Assembly (NCBI RefSeq): GCF_000813845.1
Contig: NZ_JWTB01000020.1
Coordinates: 1-64,000, forward strand
From: Pseudarthrobacter phenanthrenivorans
Lineage (GTDB): Bacteria > Actinomycetota > Actinomycetes > Actinomycetales > Micrococcaceae
DNA length: 64,000 bases
Direction of reading: 5' to 3'
Position 1 is the first letter of the stretch; each line of letters opens with the position of its first letter. The notes beneath the pieces were generated by a model. That model saw only the letters and a list, made by a program, of their open reading frames with translations. It did not search any database and had not been told where the DNA came from. Positions 1-7,857 of the stretch are shown here, in pieces. A program made the translations under genes and the position numbers.

Positions 1-619
1 ACCGGACCTTGGCCCGGAACCGGGAGGGCACGAGCTCGCCGGGTGCGGCGCCGCGGGCCGGGGTGGGCGCGGCAGGGTCGAAGAAGTGCGCCACCAACCC
101 TGCGGCCCCGGCCGGGGTGAGGCCTTCGGTTTCGTCCGCCACAATGCGGGCGTGCTGCCAGGACATCTCACCGGCGGCCAGGGCGTCCAGGACCGGCGGC
201 AGGGAGCAGACCCGGCGGGACTGCTCCACCAAACCACCTGCCGCGGCGGAGCTGATGGTCAGGACCCCGGCGATCTCCTCCACGGCCGACATCGCCGCAA
301 AGGTGCGCTCCTGCACCGGCGGGTCCGGGGCCAGCATCGCCTGCTGGAACTCAACAGCGTCGGCAACATCGCGCGCTTTCACCGCGGCGAGCCGGCCCTC
401 CAGCCGCTTCACCACCTCCAGCCGTTCCAGCCGGAGCTCATACCGCCGCTGCAACACATCCAGATCACTGCCAGCATCAGCGCCGGAAGCCAAAGCAGCA
501 TCCTCCCGGTCCAGCGCGCGAAGAGCGGCAACAGAGGCAGAAACACCCTCCGTCACAACCCCAACACCGCTGCCGACTCCCATACCCACATCATCCAACG
601 AGGGTCCGACATTGAGCAC
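1..619 (-). CDS. DUF222 family (HNH endonuclease-type) protein, C-terminus beyond the window
   Basis: The reverse strand reads in one open frame from a GTG at 619 to the window edge. It contains the DUF222 signature: a charged N-terminal helix region (LQRRYELRLERLE), then SWQHARIVADETEGL and a run ending RFRAKVR at the edge. In this family a C-terminal HNH nuclease domain normally follows; it would lie outside the window. Start is uncertain: GTG at 619 or ATG at 583, neither with a clear ribosome binding site. It follows the MFS gene on the same strand by 46 bases. A close relative lies at the other end of the window. Function of such proteins in actinobacteria is unsettled (possible self-splicing or mobile-element nuclease remnants). 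Confidence 0.8.
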   Translation of the reverse strand, partial: MLNVGPSLDDVGMGVGSGVGVVTEGVSASVAALRALDREDAALASGADAGSDLDVLQRRYELRLERLEVVKRLEGRLAAVKARDVADAVEFQQAMLAPDPPVQERTFAAMSAVEEIAGVLTISSAAAGGLVEQSRRVCSLPPVLDALAAGEMSWQHARIVADETEGLTPAGAAGLVAHFFDPAAPTPARGAAPGELVPSRFRAKVR

Positions 620-665
620 TGAAACCAGGGTGCAGGGCCGCCATGGGCCCGGAAGCCCGGCACTG

Positions 666-1964
666 TCAGGCCACCATTTCTGTGTCCGGCGCCGGCGCAG
701 GCACCCTTGAAGCCTTGGCGCGCAGGGCAAACATCAAAACGGCGCCGAGCAGCGCCGGCGCCGCAAACGCCATCGCGGCAACCGGCACCCCGCCACCAAA
801 GCCAACCAGCAGCGCACCGTAGGAAGGCCCGGCGATGGCACCCAGCCTGCCGACGGCAAGGGCCCAGCCAAGGCCGGTGGCCCGGGTGGCCGCCGGGTAG
901 AACTGGGCGATGTAGTCGTTGATCATGTTCTGCGTTCCCAGCCCGCCAAAGCCGGCGACGGCGGCCAGGACAGTCATGAGCGCGGCCGGCGGATTGAAGG
1001 CCATCAGCAGCAGGGCCGCCGCGGCGCTGACGAATCCGGTAACTACCAGCGGCCTCGGGCCCACCTTCTGGCTGGCGACGGATGCCAACACGGTGCCGAC
1101 GACGGCCCCCACGGAGTAGGCGAGCAGGAAAGACACAGAGGATCCGACGCCGAAGCCTGCCGTGCGCATGATCTGCGGCAACCAGGTGCTCACACCAAAG
1201 ATGGTCAGCAGGCTCAGGACGGTGACCGCCCAGAGCAACACGGTGGTGCGGGTTGTCCCGTTGGCGAACAGTGCGCGGGTGGGGGAGGTGCGGAGGGCCG
1301 ACGCCGGGGCATCGGTGGTGCGGGGCAGGCCGTAGGCGTCCTCGATCCTGTCCGCCTCGGCAGTGCGGCGCTGCGTCCGAAGGAACGACGGCGACTCCGG
1401 CAGCAGGACCCAGGCGAAGGGAGTGATGAGGAGCCCAGCGGCACCAATGGCGTAGACCGGACGGAAGCCGCTGGATTCCAGCAATGTCAGTGAACTCAGG
1501 GATGCGATCACCGTTCCGACGGCGGGTCCCGTGAGGACTGCGCCCAGCACCAGGGACTTCCGGCCGGGTGGGGCGAACTCGTTGGTGAGTGCCACCGCCG
1601 TCGGAAGCAGTCCGCCCACGCCGAAGCAGGCGATAAAGCGGAACGCTGCGAACAGCTCCCACGTCGGGGCCACGGAGCAGGCCAGCATGGCAAGCGAAAA
1701 CAGTGCCAGCGCGCTGACGAAAATCCTGCGCCGGCCAAGCCGGTCCGTCAGCGTACCGACGATCAGGGAGCCGAGCAGCATCCCCACCAGGGCGATTGAA
1801 CCCACGGCGCCGGCTGCGGCAGGTGTGGCGTTATACGGTGGGCGTCCTATCAGTCCGGGCAGCGTGGCGCCGTAGACGTAAAGGTCATAGCCATCGGCGA
1901 GGAGACCCAGCCAGCACAGCACGAAGATAGCGGCCAGGGACTTCCTTGGGGCATTGGAGTTCAT
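666..1964 (-). CDS. MFS transporter, aromatic acid:H+ symporter (AAHS) type
   Basis: Predicted 432-residue inner-membrane carrier of the major facilitator superfamily with about twelve hydrophobic segments. The DGYDLYVYG motif at the end of the first helix (residues 24-32) is typical of the AAHS branch that imports benzoate-type aromatic acids, and the loop motif GTLTDRLGRRR between helices 2 and 3 is the general MFS signature. The start was placed at the ATG at 1964, preceded by GGAA six bases upstream; a longer in-frame start at 2057 would add a hydrophilic stretch of 31 residues and run through a palindromic operator. It is divergent from an IclR regulator, the usual arrangement for aromatic-acid uptake genes. 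The actual substrate cannot be read from the sequence. Confidence 0.85.
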   Translation of the reverse strand: MNSNAPRKSLAAIFVLCWLGLLADGYDLYVYGATLPGLIGRPPYNATPAAAGAVGSIALVGMLLGSLIVGTLTDRLGRRRIFVSALALFSLAMLACSVAPTWELFAAFRFIACFGVGGLLPTAVALTNEFAPPGRKSLVLGAVLTGPAVGTVIASLSSLTLLESSGFRPVYAIGAAGLLITPFAWVLLPESPSFLRTQRRTAEADRIEDAYGLPRTTDAPASALRTSPTRALFANGTTRTTVLLWAVTVLSLLTIFGVSTWLPQIMRTAGFGVGSSVSFLLAYSVGAVVGTVLASVASQKVGPRPLVVTGFVSAAAALLLMAFNPPAALMTVLAAVAGFGGLGTQNMINDYIAQFYPAATRATGLGWALAVGRLGAIAGPSYGALLVGFGGGVPVAAMAFAAPALLGAVLMFALRAKASRVPAPAPDTEMVA

Positions 1965-2001
1965 CGTTGATTCCAATCGGATAGTGGCGCCGGTTGGCTC
2001 C

Positions 2002-2019
2002 GGCTGTTGTCCAACAGCC
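2002..2019. promoter_or_regulatory. Inverted repeat in the MFS/IclR divergent promoter
   Basis: Perfect 8-2-8 inverted repeat GGCTGTTG-TC-CAACAGCC lying 38 bases upstream of the chosen MFS start. It could be an operator or a small hairpin in the MFS leader; no factor can be assigned. Confidence 0.35.
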
Positions 2020-2051
2020 TGCCCGCCGCCAAACCGCGCAGAAATCGTGCT

Positions 2052-2066
2052 TTTCACTGAGTGAAA
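2052..2066. promoter_or_regulatory. Putative IclR-family operator
   Basis: Perfect inverted repeat TTTCAC-TGA-GTGAAA between the divergent MFS and IclR genes. Size and symmetry fit an IclR-type dimer site. Its presence argues that translation of the regulator starts downstream, at 2130, rather than at the GTG inside the repeat. The binding factor is inferred from position only. Confidence 0.45.
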
Positions 2067-2129
2067 CTGCAGTTTGTGGTGCAGAGCACAGAAGCCAGGC
2101 TGGAAGGAAGGGAACCGAAGGGAGATGCG

Positions 2130-2969
2130 GTGGCGGGAGCAGGACGTGCTGCCAGGGAAGGCCGGGACCTTGTGGGCCAGCCGGTGGTGGTGCGGGCCCT
2201 CAGCCTGCTGGCACAGTTCACCGAACAGCGCCGCGCCCTGAACCTGTCTGAGCTGTCCCGCCTGGCCGGCCTCGCTCCCGCCACCGCCTTAAGGCTGGTC
2301 CGGCACTTGACGGAGTGGGGCGCGCTGGAACGCCTTGAGGACGGCCGTTATGTGGTGGGGGTGCGCCTGTGGGAGATTGCCTCGCTCTCGCCCCGGGGCC
2401 ATGGGGTGCGTCAGATCGCTCTGCCTTACCTGGAGGACCTGTACGAAGTGACGCGGCACCATGTCCTGCTCTCCGTTCTCGAAGGACGGGACGCGGTCCT
2501 GATCGACAGGCTCTCCTCCCGGACGGCGACTGAGGTGGCCTACCGTGTGGGAGGCCGAATGCCCCTGCGGACCACCGCCGTCGGCCAGGTCCTTCTTGCC
2601 AACGCCGGACCGGAGCTGCTGCAGGAACTGCTGGAGGATCCCGCGGTGCCCGAATTAGGGCTGGGCACCCTTGCCGCCGGGCGGCTCCGCGCTGTCCTTG
2701 CGGAGGTAAAGCAGTCCGGCGTCGCCGTCGTTCGAAGAAAGCATCCCTCCCGCACGGTCTCGGTGGCGGCGCCCATCCACGGGGCGGACGGCGGTGTGGC
2801 GGCCGCGTTGTCCATCGTGGTGCCCGATGCTGAGACGCCTGCGCACGAATTGGTCCCGCTCGTCCGGGCAGCCGCCCGGGCTATCTCCCGGAGCCTTGGC
2901 CACCAGATGAAAGCCAGCGGGGCCTGGCGGCATCCACAAGTGCAGGATGTTCGACGCCGGGGCGGGTGA
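2130..2969 (+). CDS. IclR family transcriptional regulator
   Basis: Predicted 279-residue DNA-binding regulator. The winged helix-turn-helix covers roughly residues 20-80 (LSELSRLAGLAPATALRLVR is the helix-turn-helix), followed by the IclR effector-binding domain with the typical RVGGRMPLRTTAVGQVLLA segment. The GTG at 2130 is preferred because AGGGAG lies just upstream at the right distance; a GTG at 2061 in the same frame would start inside a palindrome. The gene is divergent from the AAHS-type carrier, so it probably controls that gene and itself in response to an aromatic acid (inference). Confidence 0.88.
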   Translation: MAGAGRAAREGRDLVGQPVVVRALSLLAQFTEQRRALNLSELSRLAGLAPATALRLVRHLTEWGALERLEDGRYVVGVRLWEIASLSPRGHGVRQIALPYLEDLYEVTRHHVLLSVLEGRDAVLIDRLSSRTATEVAYRVGGRMPLRTTAVGQVLLANAGPELLQELLEDPAVPELGLGTLAAGRLRAVLAEVKQSGVAVVRRKHPSRTVSVAAPIHGADGGVAAALSIVVPDAETPAHELVPLVRAAARAISRSLGHQMKASGAWRHPQVQDVRRRGG

Positions 2970-3075
2970 ACAGCGTCTCTGCCGCAAAGATTCCGATCGG
3001 GTATTTTCGTCACCTGCCCTCACCCTTTACAGTGGAAACACTAAGCATGCTGTCTATTTTGGGAGGGTGAACCTG

Positions 3076-3960
3076 ATGCGGAAAGTATCTGCGCTTGGAG
3101 TGGTGACTGCGGCAATGCTGGCACTGGCCGGCTGCTCGGGAGGCGGCAGCGGTACTGCCAGTCCGTCAGGAACGACGTCGGCCTCGGCCTCCGCCAGCCC
3201 GTCGGCGAGTGCGAAGGTGTATTCGGAGGATGAGCTCCGCAATCTCATTTCAGGCATGAAGGACGCCGACGGCAATGAACTGAAGCTCTACTCGAAGGAG
3301 CAGGTTGACCAGGGCGGGAACATCGCCAACCTGCTGATGAGCACCGCAACCATTGATCCCAAGGACTGCAAGGACATCGCCACTGCCGGTTTGCTGGACA
3401 AGGTGGAAAGCGGTGACGTTGCCGTGGCGCTGTCCGAGGGCAACCAGCCCCGCACCTTGTCCGCCCAGTCCGGCAGCGAAGGCCCTGACGCCGTCAAGAC
3501 GCTCAATGACATCAGCGGCAAGATGGACCAGTGTGCCAAGTTCTCGGTCTCCGCGCTGGGGCAGAAGTACGAAGTATCCAGCCAGGAACTCCAGGCGGAC
3601 ACGGACGCGGACAAGACCTTCGCCACCGTCAGCACCCGCAGCGGTGACAACCAGCAGGAGCTGATGCAGGTTTCGGCCGCGCAGGGACGTCTCCTGGTGG
3701 TTGCCACCAAGAGCGGAACCGATCTGGGGGACAAGGACAAGAAGGAGCTTGAGGACCTGATCAACGACGTGCTGAAGAAGGCTGAAAGCGGCTCGACGTC
3801 CAGCGCTTCAGCAACCAGATCATCCGGCTCGTCGGGCATGTCCTCTCCGAGCAGTTCGGCGTCGTCAACCGCGTCGCCAACCGCATCGTCCACCTCTTCG
3901 GCGACGATGTCCTCGGGCAGCGGCGCCTCGTCGTCGGCCTCGCCGAGCGCCTCGCGCTGA
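3076..3960 (+). CDS. Ser/Ala-rich secreted lipoprotein of unknown function
   Basis: Predicted 294-residue lipoprotein. The N-terminus MRKVSALGVV with a hydrophobic core and lipobox LALAGC places the lipidated cysteine at residue 19. A Ser/Ala/Pro-rich linker follows, then a globular domain of about 210 residues with two further cysteines (near residues 93 and 156) that could pair, and a C-terminal tail of about 60 residues almost entirely of Ser, Ala, Thr and Pro. Start chosen at the ATG after GGGAGG at 3061-3066. No catalytic motif is recognisable; the globular part resembles actinobacterial DUF5642/LppX-like surface lipoproteins only in layout. The low-complexity tail probably spans the wall. 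It ends at a strong terminator shared with dctA. Confidence 0.8.
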   Translation: MRKVSALGVVTAAMLALAGCSGGGSGTASPSGTTSASASASPSASAKVYSEDELRNLISGMKDADGNELKLYSKEQVDQGGNIANLLMSTATIDPKDCKDIATAGLLDKVESGDVAVALSEGNQPRTLSAQSGSEGPDAVKTLNDISGKMDQCAKFSVSALGQKYEVSSQELQADTDADKTFATVSTRSGDNQQELMQVSAAQGRLLVVATKSGTDLGDKDKKELEDLINDVLKKAESGSTSSASATRSSGSSGMSSPSSSASSTASPTASSTSSATMSSGSGASSSASPSASR

Positions 3961-3997
3961 GGGCGCCTGCCCTGCCGGCACCCTGGCATGGAAGCGA

Positions 3998-4037
3998 AAG
4001 GGGTGGGCCGGGACTGTTCAGTCCCGGCCCACCCCTT
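3998..4037. terminator. Bidirectional intrinsic terminator
   Basis: Perfect 18-bp stem (3998-4015 with 4020-4037) closed by a 4-base loop, between the convergent ends of the lipoprotein gene and dctA. A-rich on the left and ending CTT on the right, it can serve both strands. Confidence 0.85.
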
Positions 4038-4060
4038 GGCGTGTGCGCGCAGCAGGCTGC

Positions 4061-5548
4061 CTACTTGGCCTTGCTGCCCAGCCCGGCCCGGGCGGCGTTG
4101 TCGGCGGGAAGTTCTGCAACTACCTCCCGGGTGGGGGCGCCGCTGAACTTGGGAGAGGGGTCCTGGCCCTCGGAAAGCCGCTTCAATTCCTGGCCTTCGA
4201 AATCCTCCTCTTTGCCGAGCAGGATCGCGGAGTCGTGGTTGGTGATCTCACCGTTGAAGGCGCGCAGCATGACACTGCGGTCGAACTGTCCCTCCCATTT
4301 GGAGACGATGAACGTGGCCACGCAGTTGCCCAGCAGGTTGACCACCACGCGCATCGAGTCCATGAGCCGGTCTGCGCCCAGGAGGAGCGCGACGCCGGCC
4401 ACCGGGAAGATGCCGAGCGCTGCGGCGGTTGCCGAGAGGGCAAGGAAGGATGAACCGGGCACGCCGGCCATGCCCTTGGATGTCAGCAGGAGCACCCCGA
4501 GGGCGGCCAGTTGCTGGCCAAGGTCAAGGTTGTGGCCAAAGGCCTGGGCCAGGAAGAGCAGGGAGATGGACAGGTAGATTGCCGCGCCGTCCAGGTTGAA
4601 GGAGTAGCCCGTGGGGACCACCAGCCCAGTGGTGGCGCGCGAGCAGCCCGCGTTGGTCAGCTTGGTCATGATCCGGGGCATCACTGCCTCGGTTGACGCC
4701 GTACCCAGCGCCAGGAGGAATTCTTCCCGGGTGTACTTCAGGAACTGCCAGAGCGGCACCCGGGCAAATCCCCAGGCCACGACAAAGAGCAGGCCGATGA
4801 AGACCAGCGCCGCGCCGTAGCAGGCGGCAATCAGGACCGCGTAGGTGCCCAGCGTGTCCAGCCCGTACTGGCCGATGATGAACGCCATGGCTCCGAACGC
4901 GCCGATGGGTGCGACCTTCATAATCCAGGCCATGATCTTGAAGATCAGTTCGAGGACGGTTTCCATGACGTTGATGACCGGCATGCACTTTTCGCGCCCG
5001 ATAACCACAATCGCGGCACCGAAGAAGACCGAGAAGAAGAGGACCTGCAGGAGGCTGTTGCTGGCGAACGCCCCGATGACGCTGGCGGGAATGATGTCGA
5101 GGATGAAGGATGCGGCGTCCTTGGGGGCCGCCGAACCGGTCTTCGCGTCCAGGTCTGCCTGGGAGAGTGTTGCCGGGTCGATGTTCAGGCCGGCGCCCGG
5201 CTGGACGATGTTTCCGACGATCAATCCGAAGACCAGGGCGAACAGTGTTGCTGCCGTGAAGTAGAGCAGGGCCTTGACCCCAACCCTTCCAACCGCTTTG
5301 ACGTCGCCAACGGCCGAAATTCCGGTAACGATCACCAGGAAGATCAGCGGCGCGATGATCATCTTGATGAGTTTGATGAAGCCATCTCCGAGCGGCCTCA
5401 GTTGTGCTCCGAGGTCCGGCCAGAAATGCCCGATGAGGACACCTGCCACGACGGCGATCAGAATCTGGAAGAAGAGCGACTTGTACAGCGGCTTCCTCTT
5501 CGCGGGCACCGAACTCGCCTTCAGTGCCTCAGGGTTTGGGATCTTCAT
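4061..5548 (-). CDS. dctA: C4-dicarboxylate/cation symporter DctA
   Basis: Predicted 495-residue membrane symporter of the dicarboxylate/amino acid:cation family, importing succinate, fumarate or malate with H+ or Na+. Family motifs are all present: LIKMIIAPLIFLVIVTGIS near residue 75, the hairpin serine region GTASTEAVMPRIM, the substrate/cation motif PTGYSFNLDGAAIY, and the second hairpin SKGMAGVPGSSF. Start at ATG 5548 gives a normal N-terminus (MKIPNPEALK); a longer in-frame extension to 5647 is rejected because it crosses a hairpin and operator-like repeats. A same-strand small kinase lies upstream. Regulation is probably through the direct repeats at 5618-5647. Confidence 0.93.
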   Translation of the reverse strand: MKIPNPEALKASSVPAKRKPLYKSLFFQILIAVVAGVLIGHFWPDLGAQLRPLGDGFIKLIKMIIAPLIFLVIVTGISAVGDVKAVGRVGVKALLYFTAATLFALVFGLIVGNIVQPGAGLNIDPATLSQADLDAKTGSAAPKDAASFILDIIPASVIGAFASNSLLQVLFFSVFFGAAIVVIGREKCMPVINVMETVLELIFKIMAWIMKVAPIGAFGAMAFIIGQYGLDTLGTYAVLIAACYGAALVFIGLLFVVAWGFARVPLWQFLKYTREEFLLALGTASTEAVMPRIMTKLTNAGCSRATTGLVVPTGYSFNLDGAAIYLSISLLFLAQAFGHNLDLGQQLAALGVLLLTSKGMAGVPGSSFLALSATAAALGIFPVAGVALLLGADRLMDSMRVVVNLLGNCVATFIVSKWEGQFDRSVMLRAFNGEITNHDSAILLGKEEDFEGQELKRLSEGQDPSPKFSGAPTREVVAELPADNAARAGLGSKAK

Positions 5549-5568
5549 TGACCTTTGCCTATCAATTG

Positions 5569-5596
5569 GGAACAGCCCGTTTGCGGGGCTGTTTCC
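5569..5596 (-). promoter_or_regulatory. Hairpin in the dctA leader
   Basis: On the minus strand GGAAACAGCCCCG-CAAA-CGGGCTGTTCC forms a near-perfect hairpin with two one-base bulges, 21 bases before the dctA start codon. It may terminate transcription from the upstream kinase gene or act as a leader element; there is no long U run. Confidence 0.4.
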
Positions 5597-5617
5597 AAAG
5601 TAATCCTCGTCACAGTT

Positions 5618-5647
5618 ATTCCGCAAGAGGAAAACCAAATTCCGCAA
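5618..5647 (-). promoter_or_regulatory. Direct repeats upstream of dctA
   Basis: The nonamer TTGCGGAAT (minus strand) occurs at 5639-5647 and again at 5618-5626, exactly 21 bp apart, i.e. two helical turns. This is the layout of a tandem response-regulator or activator site. The regulator is unknown. Confidence 0.4.
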
Positions 5648-5656
5648 TGTGGAAGC

Positions 5657-6238
5657 CTAGCTGCGCTTTGTGACTGGCGTGGACGCCAGGGACACCAGCT
5701 GCTCCAGCACCTGGTCCGGCGCTGCGGAGGCGTCCACCTTGACGAATTCCACGTATTCCGTCAGGTTCCGGTATCCGGAGGCAAAGGCTTCAAGGTCTTC
5801 GAGGCTTTCCGAATCAGTCCCGCGGGCAACAATCCTGCGGTGTGCCACGTCCGGCTCGATGTCCAGGTGGCAGATGGCAGCAGGTGCCGGCAGGCGGGAC
5901 AACAACCAGGGGAGGAACCGCCCGCGGGGAAGGCCTTTCGCGAGCCGCAGGGCCAGCTGGCAATGCAGGTGCCGGTCCATGACCACCACCCCGTCGAAAC
6001 GGCAGGCGCGCAGGTGCGAGACGAGCACGTTGCCAACCCGAAGTACGGTTTCGACGGCGTCAGCCACCTTGGGAGGAAGCTGCACTCCCAGCCGGGCCGC
6101 CAGCACTGACATGACCCGACGGCCTGCATGGTTGTTGAGCAACAGGGCCCTGCCGCCACGGGCCCTCACGTCGGCAACCAAAGCGCGGGCCGCCGTCGAC
6201 TTCCCTGATCCGTCGATACCAGTCAGGACAATGATCAT
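5657..6238 (-). CDS. Thymidylate kinase-like P-loop kinase
   Basis: Predicted 193-residue P-loop protein of the thymidylate/nucleoside kinase fold. The Walker A motif is GIDGSGKST at residues 7-15, and VVVMDRHLHC near residue 88 is the DRY/DRH-type substrate motif of this fold. A lid-like arginine region (HRRIVARGTDSE) and the C-terminal coupling region follow. At 193 residues it is slightly shorter than housekeeping Tmk, and the DRH motif suggests a paralogue with another nucleotide or small-molecule substrate. Start at ATG 6238 follows a strong GGAGGAGG. It is separated from dctA by 108 bases on the same strand; functional linkage to the transporter is unclear. Confidence 0.75.
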   Translation of the reverse strand: MIIVLTGIDGSGKSTAARALVADVRARGGRALLLNNHAGRRVMSVLAARLGVQLPPKVADAVETVLRVGNVLVSHLRACRFDGVVVMDRHLHCQLALRLAKGLPRGRFLPWLLSRLPAPAAICHLDIEPDVAHRRIVARGTDSESLEDLEAFASGYRNLTEYVEFVKVDASAAPDQVLEQLVSLASTPVTKRS

Positions 6239-6327
6239 CCGGCCTCCTCCCGCTGATCCGTGTCCGTTTTAACGCAGGGCAGGGGCCTAACGTCCCCCGT
6301 CCAGGCGGCGGCCGGGCGCCCACAGCA

Positions 6328-6361
6328 GGGCGGCCCGCCAGCAGATGCTGACGGGCCGCCC
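6328..6361 (-). terminator. Intrinsic terminator of the prpF-matC operon
   Basis: Two-part hairpin: GGGCGGCCCG (6328-6337) pairs with CGGGCCGCCC (6352-6361), enclosing CAGCA-GA-TGCTG. It lies just beyond the matC stop codon. Confidence 0.75.
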
Positions 6362-6377
6362 CGGGGGAAACGTTGGG

Positions 6378-7847
6378 TTACATGATGCCGGTGGGTACCA
6401 GCAGTGCCCAGGCCAGGGCCGGAGCCACCAGCACGACGCCGCCGGCATAGAACATCAGTTGCTTGTAGACGCGCTGCCGGTCGTCTTCGCGAGCATTGGC
6501 CACTACCAGTGCGCCGTCCGTGGAGAACGGGGAAACGTCGACGACGGTGGCCGCGATGGCCAGCGCCGCTACCGTTCCGGAGGCGCTGAGGGAGCTGGTG
6601 GCCAGCAGGGGTCCGGCCATCGGGATGAAGGCGGTCAGCAACGCGGTGGAGGAGGCGAATGCGGACCCGATGCCGATCACGTAGCAGAGGACGAGGGCGA
6701 TCAGCAGCGGCGCACCCAGGGCCAGGGCCTGCTCGGCCAGGGTGTCGATGACGCCTACGTGCTGCAGCAGGGAAACGTAAGTGATCATGCCGGCAACCAG
6801 CAGGACAGTGGACCAGGAAATACCGCCGATGAAGGTCTTGTGTTCCTTGATGTTGACGAACGCGAGCAGGAGGCCGGCAGACAGTGCCACGAACCCGATG
6901 GGCATGTGGAAGCCGAGGGTGCACACCAGCATCACCGCGATCAGGGCCAGGGTCAGGACCTGCTGGCCGTGGGGGCGTCCGGTGGAGGTGTCAACATCAA
7001 CGTGCTGGCCGGAAGCGCCGTCACGCAGCTTGCCGATCAGGGCGAACAGGACGATGGTCAGCACCGAGAGGATGAGGTTCAGGGCGAAGCTGGCGATGAA
7101 CAGGCCGCCTTGGGAGATGAGGAAATCGTTCTTCAGTGCGATGTCATGCACCAGCACGCCGGCAACGGACAGGGGGGAGAACCCGCCGGCGTGGGCGTCG
7201 TTGATGATGAACGCGCCCATGACGACCGGATGGATGCGCGATTCGTAGGCGAATCCGATGGCTGCGGGAGCGAGCAGTGCGATGGCGGCGGGCGAGAAGG
7301 TTCCGAGCGAGGTCAGTGCGGCGGCGATCAGGAAGAACACCCACGGCAGCAGCAGCGTCTTGCCGCGGACCATCCGGACACAGCCCTTGACGATGATGTC
7401 GATGGTGCCGTTCCGCTGCGCCATGCTGAAGAAGTAGGTGACACCGATGATGGTCAGGACGATGCTGGCCGGGAACTCGTCGAGGATCTGCTTGTCCGAC
7501 ATCCCCAGCATGAAGTAGCCGACGCCGAAGGACGCCACCAGCCCCATCACGCCGATGTTCAGCGGCCACTTGGTGGCGACGACGAACATCACCACCAGTA
7601 TTACCAGCGGGATGATCTGGACAGCAGTCATGGAGGGCTCCGGGTTCGGGGCGGCCGCCGGGTTGAGCATGCCGCCGAGAACGAGGGCAAGCGCCCCCAG
7701 GATGGCCACGCCGGCCACCGTCCACAGCAGGATACGACGCCGGGAGGAAGAGCGTGCTGGTCGCCCCTCCGGCGTTTCCACTGCGGGCGCTGCAGTGCGC
7801 TCCCCGTCAGTGCCAGGCGAGTCTTTGGTCAGGACAGTCTTGGCCAT
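6378..7847 (-). CDS. MatC-type dicarboxylate carrier (SLC13/ion transporter superfamily)
   Basis: Predicted 489-residue membrane protein with a hydrophilic N-terminus of about 40 residues and some twelve membrane segments. The N-terminal half (from about residue 70: AVQIIPLVILVVMFVVATKW, then IGVMGLVASFGVGYFMLGMS) is characteristic of the MatC_N family, described from the rhizobial malonate carrier; the C-terminal half has the repeat typical of the ion transporter superfamily. The start codon follows AAGGAGG whose first bases overlap the stop codon of the upstream prpF-like gene, so the two are translationally coupled. Together with PrpF it suggests uptake of a di- or tricarboxylate (inference). 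Confidence 0.82.
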   Translation of the reverse strand: MAKTVLTKDSPGTDGERTAAPAVETPEGRPARSSSRRRILLWTVAGVAILGALALVLGGMLNPAAAPNPEPSMTAVQIIPLVILVVMFVVATKWPLNIGVMGLVASFGVGYFMLGMSDKQILDEFPASIVLTIIGVTYFFSMAQRNGTIDIIVKGCVRMVRGKTLLLPWVFFLIAAALTSLGTFSPAAIALLAPAAIGFAYESRIHPVVMGAFIINDAHAGGFSPLSVAGVLVHDIALKNDFLISQGGLFIASFALNLILSVLTIVLFALIGKLRDGASGQHVDVDTSTGRPHGQQVLTLALIAVMLVCTLGFHMPIGFVALSAGLLLAFVNIKEHKTFIGGISWSTVLLVAGMITYVSLLQHVGVIDTLAEQALALGAPLLIALVLCYVIGIGSAFASSTALLTAFIPMAGPLLATSSLSASGTVAALAIAATVVDVSPFSTDGALVVANAREDDRQRVYKQLMFYAGGVVLVAPALAWALLVPTGIM

Positions 7848-7857
7848 GGTGGCCTCC

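Noticed and set aside
553..1662. 369-residue minus-strand frame across the MFS and DUF222 genes
   Set aside because: It is in another frame of the same strand as the MFS gene, which has the clear AAHS motifs; composition is Arg/Gly/Pro-rich nonsense.
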